From NCBI RefSeq assembly GCF_900109465.1, contig NZ_FOAZ01000003.1, forward strand, positions 310,001 to 374,000: a stretch of 64,000 nt of DNA. Reading direction: 5' to 3'. How positions within the stretch are numbered: position 1 is the stretch's first letter; the number at the start of each line of letters is the position of its first letter. This stretch comes from Streptacidiphilus jiangxiensis. Its GTDB lineage: Bacteria > Actinomycetota > Actinomycetes > Streptomycetales > Streptomycetaceae. This document shows positions 26,097 through 34,513 of the stretch, piece by piece. The translations under genes and the position numbers were made by a program. The notes under the pieces are model-generated. The model saw only the letters and a program-made list of their open reading frames with translations. It did no database searches and was not told where the DNA came from.

Positions 26097-26158
26097 GGAT
26101 CGGCTCCGCTCTCGGCGTGGGCAGTCCCAAGGGGCTGGCGGGCTGGAGTCTAGAACGT

Positions 26159-26168
26159 GGTCTGGACC
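26159..26168. promoter_or_regulatory. Candidate regulator site in the divergent cluster promoter
   Basis: GGTCTGGACC differs by one central base from GGTCTAGACC at 36971-36980, which lies upstream of the cluster's own LuxR-type regulator. The adjoining TCTAGAACGTGGTCT also resembles the operator at 10284-10297. Confidence 0.4.
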
Positions 26169-26206
26169 AATTGTCGGCCAATTCCGGGCTTCCGGCGCAG
26201 GTCGGC

Positions 26207-26240
26207 GTGGACACCTGGGGCCATGGCCCCAGGTGTCCAC
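26207..26240. repeat. Perfect 34-bp palindrome in the divergent cluster promoter
   Basis: Reads identically on both strands over 34 bases, with the centre at CCATGG (26221-26226). It sits 111 bases before the adenylation gene start and about 100 before the leader ORF of the KAS III operon. As RNA it would form a very stable hairpin; as DNA it is a symmetric protein-binding target. Confidence 0.8.
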
Positions 26241-26338
26241 CCCAATGCCCTTCCGAGCGGCCGTCGCGGCGTTGAAGGATGGCAACGGCGCCACGGGGGG
26301 TCGGGCGCCGACGCTGCATCAGAGGGGGAAGTCTCGTC

Positions 26339-26380
26339 GTGAACGGGATACTTCGACTGCACGACATGGGCTGGCAGTGA
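26339..26380 (+). CDS. Possible 13-codon leader ORF coupled to the KAS III-like gene
   Basis: GTG start with GGGGGAAG seven bases upstream, 13 codons (NGILRLHDMGWQ after the start) and a TGA that overlaps the GTG of the next gene. The downstream start has no ribosome site of its own, so this ORF would deliver ribosomes by coupling. Too short for protein evidence; proposed from the arrangement alone. Confidence 0.35.
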   Translation: MNGILRLHDMGWQ

Positions 26381-27306
26381 CCGCCCTGACCGAGGTGGCC
26401 CGCTGGATCCCGGAACTCCCGGTGGAGATCGCCGAGCTGGCTCCTGAGCTGGGAATCCCGCCGCAGGACGTGCGGATCTTCCGGCGCTACCTCGACCTGC
26501 ACCGGGTCCGCCTGGCGCCCGACAAGGACCTGCGCGGCCTCATGGTGGCGGCTGCCCGCTCCCTTTCCGGGCTTCGCGGCAACGAACACCGCGTGCGGTA
26601 CGTGCTGGCCGGACGGACGCTCGCCATGGCGGGCCCGGCGGTGGACAACGCGCTGCACGAGGCCTGCGCGGAGCTCGGGCTGACCGGGGCCGTCGCCATG
26701 ACCGTCCACCAGCAGGCCTGCGCCTCCGGCCTGCTCGCCGTCGACCTGGCCGGACGGCTGCTCGCGGCCGACGGCGATCCGGACGCGTTTGCGCTCGTGC
26801 TGACGGGCGAGAAGGCGAACATTCCGGGCAGCCGCATGATCGCGGGCACCACGGTGATGGGCGAGGCCGCCGCGGCGTGCCTGGTCCGGGCCGGCGGCGG
26901 CCGGGACGAACTGCTCGGCTACGCCGCGCACACCTACGGCGAGTACCACCAGGTGGTGCCGTCCGAGGAGCGCGCCGAGCGGTTCGGCGAGAGCTACGTC
27001 CCGATGCTGGTCGCCGCGATGACGGACGCGGTCGAACGGGCCGGCCTCGACTTCGCGGACCTGGACCTGGTGCTGCCGCACAACGTCAACCGCTACTCCT
27101 GGACCCGGGTCTGCCGCACCATCGGTCTGCCGATCGACCGGGTCTTCCTCGACAACGTCCCCGAGCTCGGCCACGCCTTCTGCGCGGACTCCTTCGTCAA
27201 CCACGCCGACGCGGTGCGCCTGGGGCGCCTCGCCCCGGGCGACCACTACCTGATGGCCGGAGTCGGCCTCGGCGCGACCTTCGCCGCCATGGTCTTCCGG
27301 CACTAG
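26377..27306 (+). CDS. Ketoacyl-ACP synthase III-like enzyme with altered triad
   Basis: 309 residues, a thiolase-fold KAS III length. The nucleophile is Cys115 in HQQACASGLLAVDLA. The histidine region reads LVLPHNVNRYSW (His235). The position of the third residue, normally Asn in GNTSAAS, reads LGHAFCADSF, i.e. His266. Such changes occur in KAS III relatives that make esters or amides or act as acyltransferases, so a C-C condensation is not certain. GTG at 26377 is coupled to a short leader ORF. First enzyme of the cluster operon; likely acts on an ACP-bound aminoacyl chain made by the next three genes. Confidence 0.8.
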   Translation: MTALTEVARWIPELPVEIAELAPELGIPPQDVRIFRRYLDLHRVRLAPDKDLRGLMVAAARSLSGLRGNEHRVRYVLAGRTLAMAGPAVDNALHEACAELGLTGAVAMTVHQQACASGLLAVDLAGRLLAADGDPDAFALVLTGEKANIPGSRMIAGTTVMGEAAAACLVRAGGGRDELLGYAAHTYGEYHQVVPSEERAERFGESYVPMLVAAMTDAVERAGLDFADLDLVLPHNVNRYSWTRVCRTIGLPIDRVFLDNVPELGHAFCADSFVNHADAVRLGRLAPGDHYLMAGVGLGATFAAMVFRH

Positions 27307-27454
27307 CCCACGGCCTGCGAGCCGACCCGTCACCACATCCCGCCGTCCCGCCGTCCCGCCGTCCCGCCGTCCTGCCGCTGCGGCGCGTACCGGCGCGCCC
27401 ACGCCTGCCCGCGTGCGCGCGGCGTACGGCCCTGCCCAAGAGGAGTGAACCGAC

Positions 27455-28834
27455 GTGTTTCTGGAGGGTGTGAAGGAGGCCTGCACCGGGGCCCCGGACA
27501 CGCCGATGGTCCTGTTGGGCAACTTCGCGGTCGAGGACGAGTGGGCCCGGGGCGAGGTGGGCCTGCCGGCCCTCGGCAGCCGGGCTGCCGCCGCCGTCGC
27601 GCACCGCATGGACGAGTTCGCGCTGCTGCTCGGCGGCCCTGGCGACCACGTGGTGCTGAAGTCCGCGCCCGACCCGGGCTTCCTGGACCAGCTGCGTGGT
27701 CTCGGACTGGACCTGCCGCAGGTGCTGGTCCCCGAGGTCACCGAGCCCGGTCGCAGCGTCAGCGAGGACGTGCTGACCTCGCCCGCCCTGCTCGCCACGC
27801 TGCGCGAACTCGGCGCGGCAGGTGCGCGGTTGTGGCCGCACGGGATGTCCGCCCTCGAGGAGCGGATCTGCGCACGGACCGGCCTGGCGTCGGCGCTGCC
27901 GGGCGCTGCGGTGGCCAAGGCGGTCAACGGCAAGATCTACAGCCGTCGCCTCGCCGACGAGCTGGGCATCCGGCAGGTGCGCGGCTGGGAGTGCGAGACG
28001 GTCGCGCAGTTCGCCGCGGCCGCCGGGGAGGCCGCCGCCGTGCTCGCCGCCGGAGGCCGGATCGGCGTCAAGGACGCCTACGGGGTCTCCGGCAAGGGGA
28101 TCGCGGTGGTCGACGACCCGGCCAGGCTCGACCGCCTGGTCACCATGGTCACCCGGCGGGCCGAGCGGTCCGGGGACGAGCGCGTCGCCCTGGTCGTGGA
28201 GGAGTGGGCCGCCAAGGAGACGGACCTGACCTGCCACTTCACGCTCGCCCGGGACGGCTCGGTGCGCTTCGACTTCGTCAAGGAGGCGCTGATCGCGCAG
28301 GGCGTGAGCGTGGGCCACCGGATGCCCGCGCGGCTCACGCCGGCCCACCTGGACACCGTCGAGGAGTGCGCGCACGCCCTCGGCAAACGGCTCGCCGCCG
28401 ACGGCTACCACGGTGTGGTCGGCGTGGACGCGATGATCGAGCAGCACGGCGGCCTGCTGCCGGTGGTGGAGATCAACGCCCGCAACAACATGGCGACCTA
28501 CCAGACGCGGCTGCAGGAGCGGTTCGTCCCCGAGGGCGCCGTCGCGCTGGCCCGGCAGTACCGGCTTCGGCTGTGCCGACCCCTCGCCTTCGACGAGCTG
28601 CGGGAGCGCCTCGACGGGCTGCTGCTCGCACCGGGCCGCGACCGCGGCTCCGGCCTGCTGGTCGACGGCTTCGCCACCGTCAACGCGGCCCACGGTGCCC
28701 ACGCGCCCGGCGAGCCCTTCACCGGGCGGCTGCACGCGCTGGTGATCGGCGGCTCGCAGGCCGAGGTCGAGGAGTGGGACGCCGCCGTCGTCGCGCGGCT
28801 GGGCGCCTTCGGAGCACGAGGAGGAACGGCATGA
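27455..28834 (+). CDS. ATP-grasp amino acid-ACP ligase (BtrJ-like, pre-ATP-grasp family)
   Basis: 459 residues. N-terminal pre-ATP-grasp half, then the ATP-grasp core: VNGKIYSRRLADELGI near 158, IGVKDAYGVSGKGIAVVDD near 204-222, VEEWAAKETDLTC, and the metal/phosphate site VVEINARNNMATYQTR near 340. The order and spacing resemble BtrJ, which joins L-glutamate to the carrier protein BtrI in butirosin biosynthesis. The two next genes are a BtrK-like decarboxylase and an ACP, which makes the assignment strong; the amino acid itself is not deduced. GTG start with GAGGAG. CGCCGTCC-type tandem repeats lie upstream at about 27338-27376. Confidence 0.82.
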   Translation: MFLEGVKEACTGAPDTPMVLLGNFAVEDEWARGEVGLPALGSRAAAAVAHRMDEFALLLGGPGDHVVLKSAPDPGFLDQLRGLGLDLPQVLVPEVTEPGRSVSEDVLTSPALLATLRELGAAGARLWPHGMSALEERICARTGLASALPGAAVAKAVNGKIYSRRLADELGIRQVRGWECETVAQFAAAAGEAAAVLAAGGRIGVKDAYGVSGKGIAVVDDPARLDRLVTMVTRRAERSGDERVALVVEEWAAKETDLTCHFTLARDGSVRFDFVKEALIAQGVSVGHRMPARLTPAHLDTVEECAHALGKRLAADGYHGVVGVDAMIEQHGGLLPVVEINARNNMATYQTRLQERFVPEGAVALARQYRLRLCRPLAFDELRERLDGLLLAPGRDRGSGLLVDGFATVNAAHGAHAPGEPFTGRLHALVIGGSQAEVEEWDAAVVARLGAFGARGGTA

Positions 28835-30177
28835 CCGTCGGGCAGGGACACATCGTGCAGGGACACACCGCGCAAGGACACACAGTGCAGGGGCTGGCCG
28901 TTCGCGACCTGGCCGAGGAGTTCGGCACGCCGCTCTACCTCTACGACGGCGCGGTGATCGAGCGCCAGTACCTCGGGCTGCGCGAGCGGCTGCATCCGGC
29001 CGTCGAGCTGTTCTACTCGCTCAAGGCCAACCCGAACGTCAGCATCTGCGCCCTGCTGCACGGCCTGGGCGCTCGGGCCGAGGTCTCCTCGCTGGTGGAG
29101 CTGGAGACCGTGCTCGCCGTCGGCGTGCCGGCCGAACAGATCCTCTTCCTCGGGCCCGGCAAGAGCGAGACCGAGATCGAGGCCTGCCTGAAGGCGGGCA
29201 TCCTCGCCGTGATCTGCGAGTCCTTCGACGAGCTGGCCCTGATCGACCGGACCGCCGAGCGCCTGGGTGTGGTCGCGCGCGTGGTGCTACGGGTCAACCC
29301 CGCCTTCCAGGTCAAGAGTTCTGGCCTCACCATGGGCGGAAAGCCCCGCCAGTTCGGCATCGACGAGGAGCAGCTGCTCGCCGCTCCGGGCCTGGCGGGC
29401 GCGCACCGCTCGGTGCGGCTCACCGGCGTGCAGGCCTATCCGGGGACCCGGTTCCTCTCCGAGGAGACCCTGGTCGACAACATCCGGCGGATTCTGGACC
29501 TGGCCGAACGCGTCGCCACCCGGCTGGGCTTCGAGCCGGAGCTGGTGGACGTCGGCGGCGGCCTGGGCGTCGCCTACTTCGCCGGCGAGCTGGACCTCGA
29601 CGTCGAACGGCTCACGGCCGGGATCAACCCCGTCGTGGACGCCTTCCGCACCCGCCGTCCCGGCACTCGGCTGGCCATGGAGCTCGGCCGCTACCTGGTG
29701 GCCCACAGCGGTCTCTACGTGACCACCGTCCGCTCGGTGAAGGAGTCCCTGGGTGAGCGGTTCGCCGTCGCCGACGGCGGGACCAACCACCACCTCACCG
29801 CCGTCGGCATCGGCTCCGCGATCCGGCGCAACTTCCCGGTGCGGCTGCTGAACCGCGACGGCGCCCAGCAGACCGCGCGCTGGAACCTCACCGGCCCGCT
29901 CTGCACGCCCAGCGACACCCTCGCCAAGGGCGCCCTGTTGCCGGCCGACCTGCGCGCCGGGGACCTGCTCGGCGTGGAGCGCTCCGGTGCTTACGGGCCC
30001 ACCGCCTCACCGGTGTTCTTCCTCAGCCACGGCTATCCGGCGGAGGTGCTGGTCCACCGCGGCCGGGCCCGCCTGATCCGCCGTCGCGACCGGGTCGAGG
30101 ACCTGCTCGGTCCGCAGATCCTGCACGACTTCCACGACGGCTTCCACGACGACCCGACCGCCGAACGGAGTTCCTGA
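28831..30177 (+). CDS. PLP-dependent aminoacyl-ACP decarboxylase (BtrK-like, fold III)
   Basis: 448 residues. The alanine-racemase-like barrel carries the PLP lysine K65 in FYSLKANPN; HGLGARAEVSSLVELE, DVGGGLGVAYF and ELGRYLVAHSG follow. The C-terminal beta domain has GPLCTPSDTLAKG with the catalytic Cys/Asp pair and ERSGAYGPTASPVFFLSHG. It is related to diaminopimelate/ornithine decarboxylases but, beside an ATP-grasp ligase and an ACP, best fits BtrK, which decarboxylates an ACP-bound amino acid. If glutamate is used, the product is gamma-aminobutyryl-ACP. The N-terminus has an odd repeat (GHIVQ, GHTAQ, GHTVQ). Overlaps its neighbours by ATGA and TGATG. Confidence 0.85.
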   Translation: MTVGQGHIVQGHTAQGHTVQGLAVRDLAEEFGTPLYLYDGAVIERQYLGLRERLHPAVELFYSLKANPNVSICALLHGLGARAEVSSLVELETVLAVGVPAEQILFLGPGKSETEIEACLKAGILAVICESFDELALIDRTAERLGVVARVVLRVNPAFQVKSSGLTMGGKPRQFGIDEEQLLAAPGLAGAHRSVRLTGVQAYPGTRFLSEETLVDNIRRILDLAERVATRLGFEPELVDVGGGLGVAYFAGELDLDVERLTAGINPVVDAFRTRRPGTRLAMELGRYLVAHSGLYVTTVRSVKESLGERFAVADGGTNHHLTAVGIGSAIRRNFPVRLLNRDGAQQTARWNLTGPLCTPSDTLAKGALLPADLRAGDLLGVERSGAYGPTASPVFFLSHGYPAEVLVHRGRARLIRRRDRVEDLLGPQILHDFHDGFHDDPTAERSS

Positions 30178-30461
30178 TGACCGCGACCCTCCCCACCCCG
30201 CCCGGCACCGACGCCAGAAGACCGGATGTCGTCCACGCGGTCGTCGCCGCTCTCGTCGAGGTGCTCGGCCGCCAACTGCCCGACGTCACCGAGGCCACCC
30301 GCCTCTTCGACGACCTGGACATCGACTCCACCAGCGTGCTGGGCCTGCTGATGGGACTGGAGGACGGCCTCGACATCGAGGTCGACACCGACGAGCTGGA
30401 CCAGCACCACCTGGAGAGCGTCGGGGCCCTGACGGACTACCTGCTCGCCTACCTGCCGTGA
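30177..30461 (+). CDS. Acyl carrier protein (BtrI-like role)
   Basis: 94 residues, four-helix carrier fold. The phosphopantetheine attachment serine is Ser51 in LDIDSTSVLGLLMGLED. The acidic helix II (EDGLDIEVDTDELDQ) is typical of stand-alone ACPs. The start shares a base with the decarboxylase stop and the stop is embedded in the next start, so stoichiometric synthesis with its enzymes is likely. It should be activated by the PPTase encoded at 32637. Confidence 0.88.
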   Translation: MTATLPTPPGTDARRPDVVHAVVAALVEVLGRQLPDVTEATRLFDDLDIDSTSVLGLLMGLEDGLDIEVDTDELDQHHLESVGALTDYLLAYLP

Positions 30462-31219
30462 GGGCACACCTGGAGCGGGTGCTGCTGCTGCCGGTGGACA
30501 CCCTGCCGGGGCACGGGCCCGGGACACCGATGATCCGGGACTACGCCCTGCGCACCGCGTTCTTCCACCCGGGCGCGGAGCAGGGCCCCTGGCTGAGCCG
30601 GGGGCACGGGCGGACCTTCGACGAGATGGTCGAGCTGGCCGCCAAGGCCGTCGACCCGGCCGAGCCGGTGGATCTCGCCGTCACCGTGACCGCCACCGCG
30701 GACTGCGGGGAGATGGGCTACCCCGGCAGCCTGCTCGGCCACCTGCTGCCGGGACGGCCGTCCGTGCTGGGCCTCGCCGACCAGGGTGCGGCCGGGCCGT
30801 TCACCGCGATCCGCGTCGCCGCCGACCGGATCGCCTGCGGCGACGCCCGGCGGGCGGCGGTGCTGGTGCTGGAGCAGTGCCGGCTGCCCGACGAATGGGG
30901 GTCGGTGCGTCCGGCCCAGGACCGCGCGGTGCTGCTGCTCCTCGGACCGGCCGGCCGCCACCGGGTCGACCGGGTGGTCGTCCGGCGCGGCGCGCTCGAC
31001 GGCGCGCCGACCCACCGCCTGGTGACCTCGGCCCTCGGCGAGGAGCCGGGCGAGGAGGGAGTCACCGGAGCCTGGGCGGTGCTGGCGGAGCAGTGGCCGC
31101 GGCTCGGCGGGGAGTCGGTGACGGTCGTCGCCCGTGACGCCGCGCTCTCCTACCGCTGCCGCCTCGACCTCGTCAGCGCCGCACCGGCGGACCCGGGCGG
31201 GCCGGGGGAACCGGGGTGA
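30458..31219 (+). CDS. KAS III-like partner protein lacking the nucleophilic cysteine
   Basis: 253 residues, shorter than a KAS. Residues 105-135 (LADQGAAGPFTAIRVAADRIACGDARRAAVLVLE) align with the nucleophile region of KAS III, but alanines stand where the Cys should be (near 111). No PHQAN-like histidine motif or GN motif is seen in the C-terminal half. It therefore looks like a degenerate thiolase-fold subunit, perhaps a chain-length-factor-like partner of the KAS III-like enzyme at 26377. Coupled by GTGA overlaps on both sides. Recognition is by local similarity only. Confidence 0.6.
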   Translation: MRAHLERVLLLPVDTLPGHGPGTPMIRDYALRTAFFHPGAEQGPWLSRGHGRTFDEMVELAAKAVDPAEPVDLAVTVTATADCGEMGYPGSLLGHLLPGRPSVLGLADQGAAGPFTAIRVAADRIACGDARRAAVLVLEQCRLPDEWGSVRPAQDRAVLLLLGPAGRHRVDRVVVRRGALDGAPTHRLVTSALGEEPGEEGVTGAWAVLAEQWPRLGGESVTVVARDAALSYRCRLDLVSAAPADPGGPGEPG

Positions 31220-32640
31220 CACTCGCACGGACCGCGCCGGACGAGGAGACCGCCGCAGGTGGCCAGGGGTCCGCGTCGGTCGCCCCGATCCGGCGGGAGA
31301 TCGCCGGCGTCGCCCTACCGGTCGCGTTCGGGGCGGTGGTCTGGGTGGGTGGCCAGTCGGTCGTCGCCGCGCTGCTCGGCCACCTCGGCGGCGACGCGCT
31401 CTACGTGCGCGGGCTGCTGATCCCCGCCGGTCTCCTCTTCATCGCACTCCAGGAGGCGCTGGAGGTCGTCACCCAGGTCGGCGCCGCCCGCTGCCTCGGC
31501 CGGGACGACCCGGCGGCGCTGCGCGGCCTCTTCGCCCGGCTCAACGCCGTCGGGCTGGCCTGCTGCGGCGTGGTCGCCGTGGCCGTCTCGCTCGCCGCAC
31601 CCGCCGTGGCCTCGCTGCTGCACGTCCCGTCCGGCGCGGCGGGCGACTTCGTCGCGGTGCTGCGCTGGAACGCGCTGGTGACGGTGCTCGGCGTGCCGGT
31701 CAACGTCACCACCGCGCTGCTGCGCGGGGGAGGACGGCCGAGGGGCGCGGCGGCGCTGACCTTCTCGGTGGTGTGCGTGCAGATCGCCGGCGTGTGGCTG
31801 TTCGGGCTGCGGGGCGGCCTGGGGGCCTTCAGCCTGCCTTGGGCCACGGGAGCGTCGATGCTGCTCGGCGTCGCACTCGGTGGCGGGTTGCTGTGGCGGT
31901 CCCGGCTGCTGGGTGCGGAGCGACGGACGGCGGCGCCGGGCGCGCAGACCGGTCCGCCGGTCGACGTGCGGGCCCTGGTGCTCGGCATCGGCCTGCCGAT
32001 CGCCGCCACCTTCGTGATGCTGAGCGCGAACAACCTCGTCGTCGAGTGGATCCTGACCCCCTTCGGGGCGCGGACGGTCGCCGGCTACGGCGCGGCCGTC
32101 ACCGTCCAGTCCGTGGCGGTCGTTCCGGCGTTGGCGCTCGGCACGGCCACCGCCGTGACGGCCAACCGGCGTTGGTCCGCAGGCGACCCCTCGGCGCTGC
32201 GCGCCGCGCACCGCGTGGGTCTGCGGATCGCGATCGGGGTGTACGTCGCCGTCGCCGTCCTCGGCCTGCTCGCCGCCGGTCCGCTGGCACGGGCGATGGC
32301 GTCGGACCCGGCGGCGGGCGCGGAAGTGGCCGCGTTCCTGCACATCATCGGCCCGTCGTACGTGGGGCTGGGCCCGCTGTTGTTCCAGCTCACCTTCCTG
32401 GAGCAGATCGGCGCCGGGCGCCTCGCGGCCACGGTGAACCTCTGCTCCTTCTCGGTGACGCTCGCCGTGGGCGGTGTGGCGGCGCGCGCGCTCGACGCGC
32501 CGCACGCGCTGTACGTGGTCTGGGCGGTGGCCAACCTGCTCGGCGTCGCGTGGGTGACGACGCTGACGCTGCGCCGCGTGGACCGCATGGACCGCACCGA
32601 TCGCGTGGGTCGGACGGGACGCGCGGGGGGCGCGCGATGA
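31216..32640 (+). CDS. MATE-family efflux transporter
   Basis: 474 residues with about twelve membrane helices arranged in two similar halves. Segments such as LIPAGLLFIALQEALEVVTQVGAARCLGRDD and LGTATAVTANRRWSAGDPSALRAAHRVGLRIA are typical of MATE exporters. Probably exports the cluster product or protects the producer. GTG start overlaps the previous stop; the stop overlaps the PPTase start. Confidence 0.8.
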   Translation: MTLARTAPDEETAAGGQGSASVAPIRREIAGVALPVAFGAVVWVGGQSVVAALLGHLGGDALYVRGLLIPAGLLFIALQEALEVVTQVGAARCLGRDDPAALRGLFARLNAVGLACCGVVAVAVSLAAPAVASLLHVPSGAAGDFVAVLRWNALVTVLGVPVNVTTALLRGGGRPRGAAALTFSVVCVQIAGVWLFGLRGGLGAFSLPWATGASMLLGVALGGGLLWRSRLLGAERRTAAPGAQTGPPVDVRALVLGIGLPIAATFVMLSANNLVVEWILTPFGARTVAGYGAAVTVQSVAVVPALALGTATAVTANRRWSAGDPSALRAAHRVGLRIAIGVYVAVAVLGLLAAGPLARAMASDPAAGAEVAAFLHIIGPSYVGLGPLLFQLTFLEQIGAGRLAATVNLCSFSVTLAVGGVAARALDAPHALYVVWAVANLLGVAWVTTLTLRRVDRMDRTDRVGRTGRAGGAR

Positions 32641-33149
32641 CCGCCGCCCGCGTCGAGCTGTGGCATCTCGGGCCCGGTGCCGACGTGCGGCCGGTCCTCG
32701 CCCGCCGCGTCGGCGCCGACCCGTCCGCACTGGCCTGGGACCTCGGCCCGCACGGCAAGCCGGGGCCGGTCGAGCCGGGCGGCCTGCACTGGAACCTCAG
32801 CCACAGCGGCGAGCACACGCTGCTCGCCCTCTCTCCGGACGGGCCTGTCGGCGTCGACATCCAGCGGGTGCGCGAGCGACCCGATCCGCTCGCCGCCGCG
32901 CGGCGCTTCCTCCCCGCGGCCGAGTCCGAGCGGATCGCCCGTGCGGCCGATCCCCGGGAGGCGTACCACCGGGCCCTGTGCCGCAGGGAGGCGTGGGCCA
33001 AGGCCGACGGTCGCCGCCTGCTGGACGTGCTGCGGCTGACCCCGCGGGGGGTCCTCGATCTCGACGCCCCACCCGGCTACGTCGCCGCGCTCGCCGTCAC
33101 CGGCGGACGGGCGCCCCTGCTCCGTCACGTCTCGAAGGGAAGCCCATGA
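32637..33149 (+). CDS. Sfp-like 4'-phosphopantetheinyl transferase
   Basis: 170 residues, short for Sfp types. NLSHSGEHTLLALS (54-67) and the magnesium-binding GVDIQRVRE with Asp74 are present, and REAWAKADGRRLLDVLRL replaces the common WTxKEAxxK motif. It would load phosphopantetheine on the ACP at 30177 and the PCP of the adenylation protein. The Gln after GVDI (usually Glu) and the Ala-Asp in place of Glu-Ala are deviations. Overlaps both neighbours by ATGA. Confidence 0.78.
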   Translation: MTAARVELWHLGPGADVRPVLARRVGADPSALAWDLGPHGKPGPVEPGGLHWNLSHSGEHTLLALSPDGPVGVDIQRVRERPDPLAAARRFLPAAESERIARAADPREAYHRALCRREAWAKADGRRLLDVLRLTPRGVLDLDAPPGYVAALAVTGGRAPLLRHVSKGSP

Positions 33150-34513
33150 CCACGGATCAGCTGCTGAGGCTCCGCGTCGCCGCAGCCCGCAGCGGAACCG
33201 CGCCCGCCACCTGGGGGCAGCAGGCGATCTGGGACGCCGTCGCCGTCCTCGGCGCGGACGCGCCGCGCTACAACGTCGCGCTGCCGCTCCCGGTCGAGCC
33301 GGGACGGCCGCTGCCCGCGCTGCTGGACGACCTGACCGGCCTGCTGCTCCTGCACGACTCGCTGCGGACCAGGCTGCTGCCCGACGACAGCGGCCGGCTG
33401 TGCCAGCACCTGGACGGCGAGGGAGAGCTCCCGGTCGTGCTGCGGCACGGTGACAGGGCGGACGCGGACGCGTTGTTCGCGGAGCTGCTCGGGCAGCCCT
33501 TCGACACGGCGCGGCGCTGGCCGCTGCGCATCGGCCTGGTGGAGGAGGACGGGCTCGTCCGCCACCTGGTCATCGTGCTCTCCCACACCGCCACCGACGG
33601 GTGGGGCGTGCGGCGGCTGCACCAGGACCTGATCGACCTCGCGGCCGGCCTCACCGTCGACCGGATCCGTGCGCTGCGCCCCGCGCTCCGGCCGGCGGAC
33701 GAGGCCGTCCTGCAGCACTCCCCGCGCGGGCGGCGGCGGGACGAGGCGGCGCGGCGGTACTGGTGCGAGCGGCTCGCGAGCGGGCCGCGGCGCCTCTTCG
33801 AGCCGGACGCCGCCGCTGCCGCCCCTGACCGGCTGCTGCCCAACGCCCGGCTGCACTCGCCCGCCCTGGCCGGCGCGGTCGCGCTGGTCGCCGCCGGTCG
33901 AGGGGTCAGCAGTTCGTCCGTGCTGCTGGCGGCGGCCGCGGCACAGCAGGCGCGGCTGTCGGGCAGCCCGCAGGCGCTGCTCCAGGTGGTCGTCAACAAC
34001 CGCTTCCGGCCCGCCGCCGCGCAGGCGGTCAGCACGATGGCGCAGGAGGGGCTGTTCCAGCTGTCGCACGCCGACGGCCCGTTCAGCGAGGTCCTGGGCC
34101 GGGCCCGGACCGCCGCGCTGACCGCCTACCGCCACGCCGCCTACGACAAACGGCTGCTGGACCGGGACATCGCCCGCCTGGGGGCTGAGCAGGGCCGGGT
34201 CGCCGACATCTCCTGCACCTTCAACGACGCGCGGATCACCCGCGCCGACGCGCTGCCCGCCACGGACGATCCGGGGTCCGGTGCGGTGACGCTCGACCGG
34301 CTGCGGCAGCGGACCCGGCTCTCCTGGCCGGTCGAGTTCCCCCAGCGCGGGCCCGCGTTCACCTTCGCCATGGACGTGGTGCTGACCCCCGACGCGCTGG
34401 AGCTGGCCATGACCGCCGACGCGGCGCTGCTGCCCCGGGCCGGCATGGAGTCGTTCCTGTTCGGCATCGAGGAGTCGGTCGTCGCCGAGGCGAGAGCGCT
34501 GGGACATGAGTGA
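33146..34513 (+). CDS. Stand-alone condensation-domain protein
   Basis: 455 residues with the chloramphenicol-acetyltransferase-like fold of NRPS condensation domains. The active site reads SHTATDGWG at 146-154: the second histidine (147) and DG are retained, the first is Ser. Other landmarks are LLHDSLRTRL, PLRIGLVEEDG and FNDARITRADALP. It likely joins the PCP-bound amino acid of the adenylation protein with the ACP-bound amine, or acts as a free acyltransferase. Clear GAAGGGA site. Its stop lies within the start of the deacetylase gene. Confidence 0.8.
   Translation: MTTDQLLRLRVAAARSGTAPATWGQQAIWDAVAVLGADAPRYNVALPLPVEPGRPLPALLDDLTGLLLLHDSLRTRLLPDDSGRLCQHLDGEGELPVVLRHGDRADADALFAELLGQPFDTARRWPLRIGLVEEDGLVRHLVIVLSHTATDGWGVRRLHQDLIDLAAGLTVDRIRALRPALRPADEAVLQHSPRGRRRDEAARRYWCERLASGPRRLFEPDAAAAAPDRLLPNARLHSPALAGAVALVAAGRGVSSSSVLLAAAAAQQARLSGSPQALLQVVVNNRFRPAAAQAVSTMAQEGLFQLSHADGPFSEVLGRARTAALTAYRHAAYDKRLLDRDIARLGAEQGRVADISCTFNDARITRADALPATDDPGSGAVTLDRLRQRTRLSWPVEFPQRGPAFTFAMDVVLTPDALELAMTADAALLPRAGMESFLFGIEESVVAEARALGHE

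Noticed and set aside
28831-30177. Diaminopimelate decarboxylase (lysA)
   Set aside because: Fold and catalytic motifs are shared, but the coupled ATP-grasp ligase and ACP favour a BtrK-like carrier-bound decarboxylase; free diaminopimelate as substrate is not excluded.
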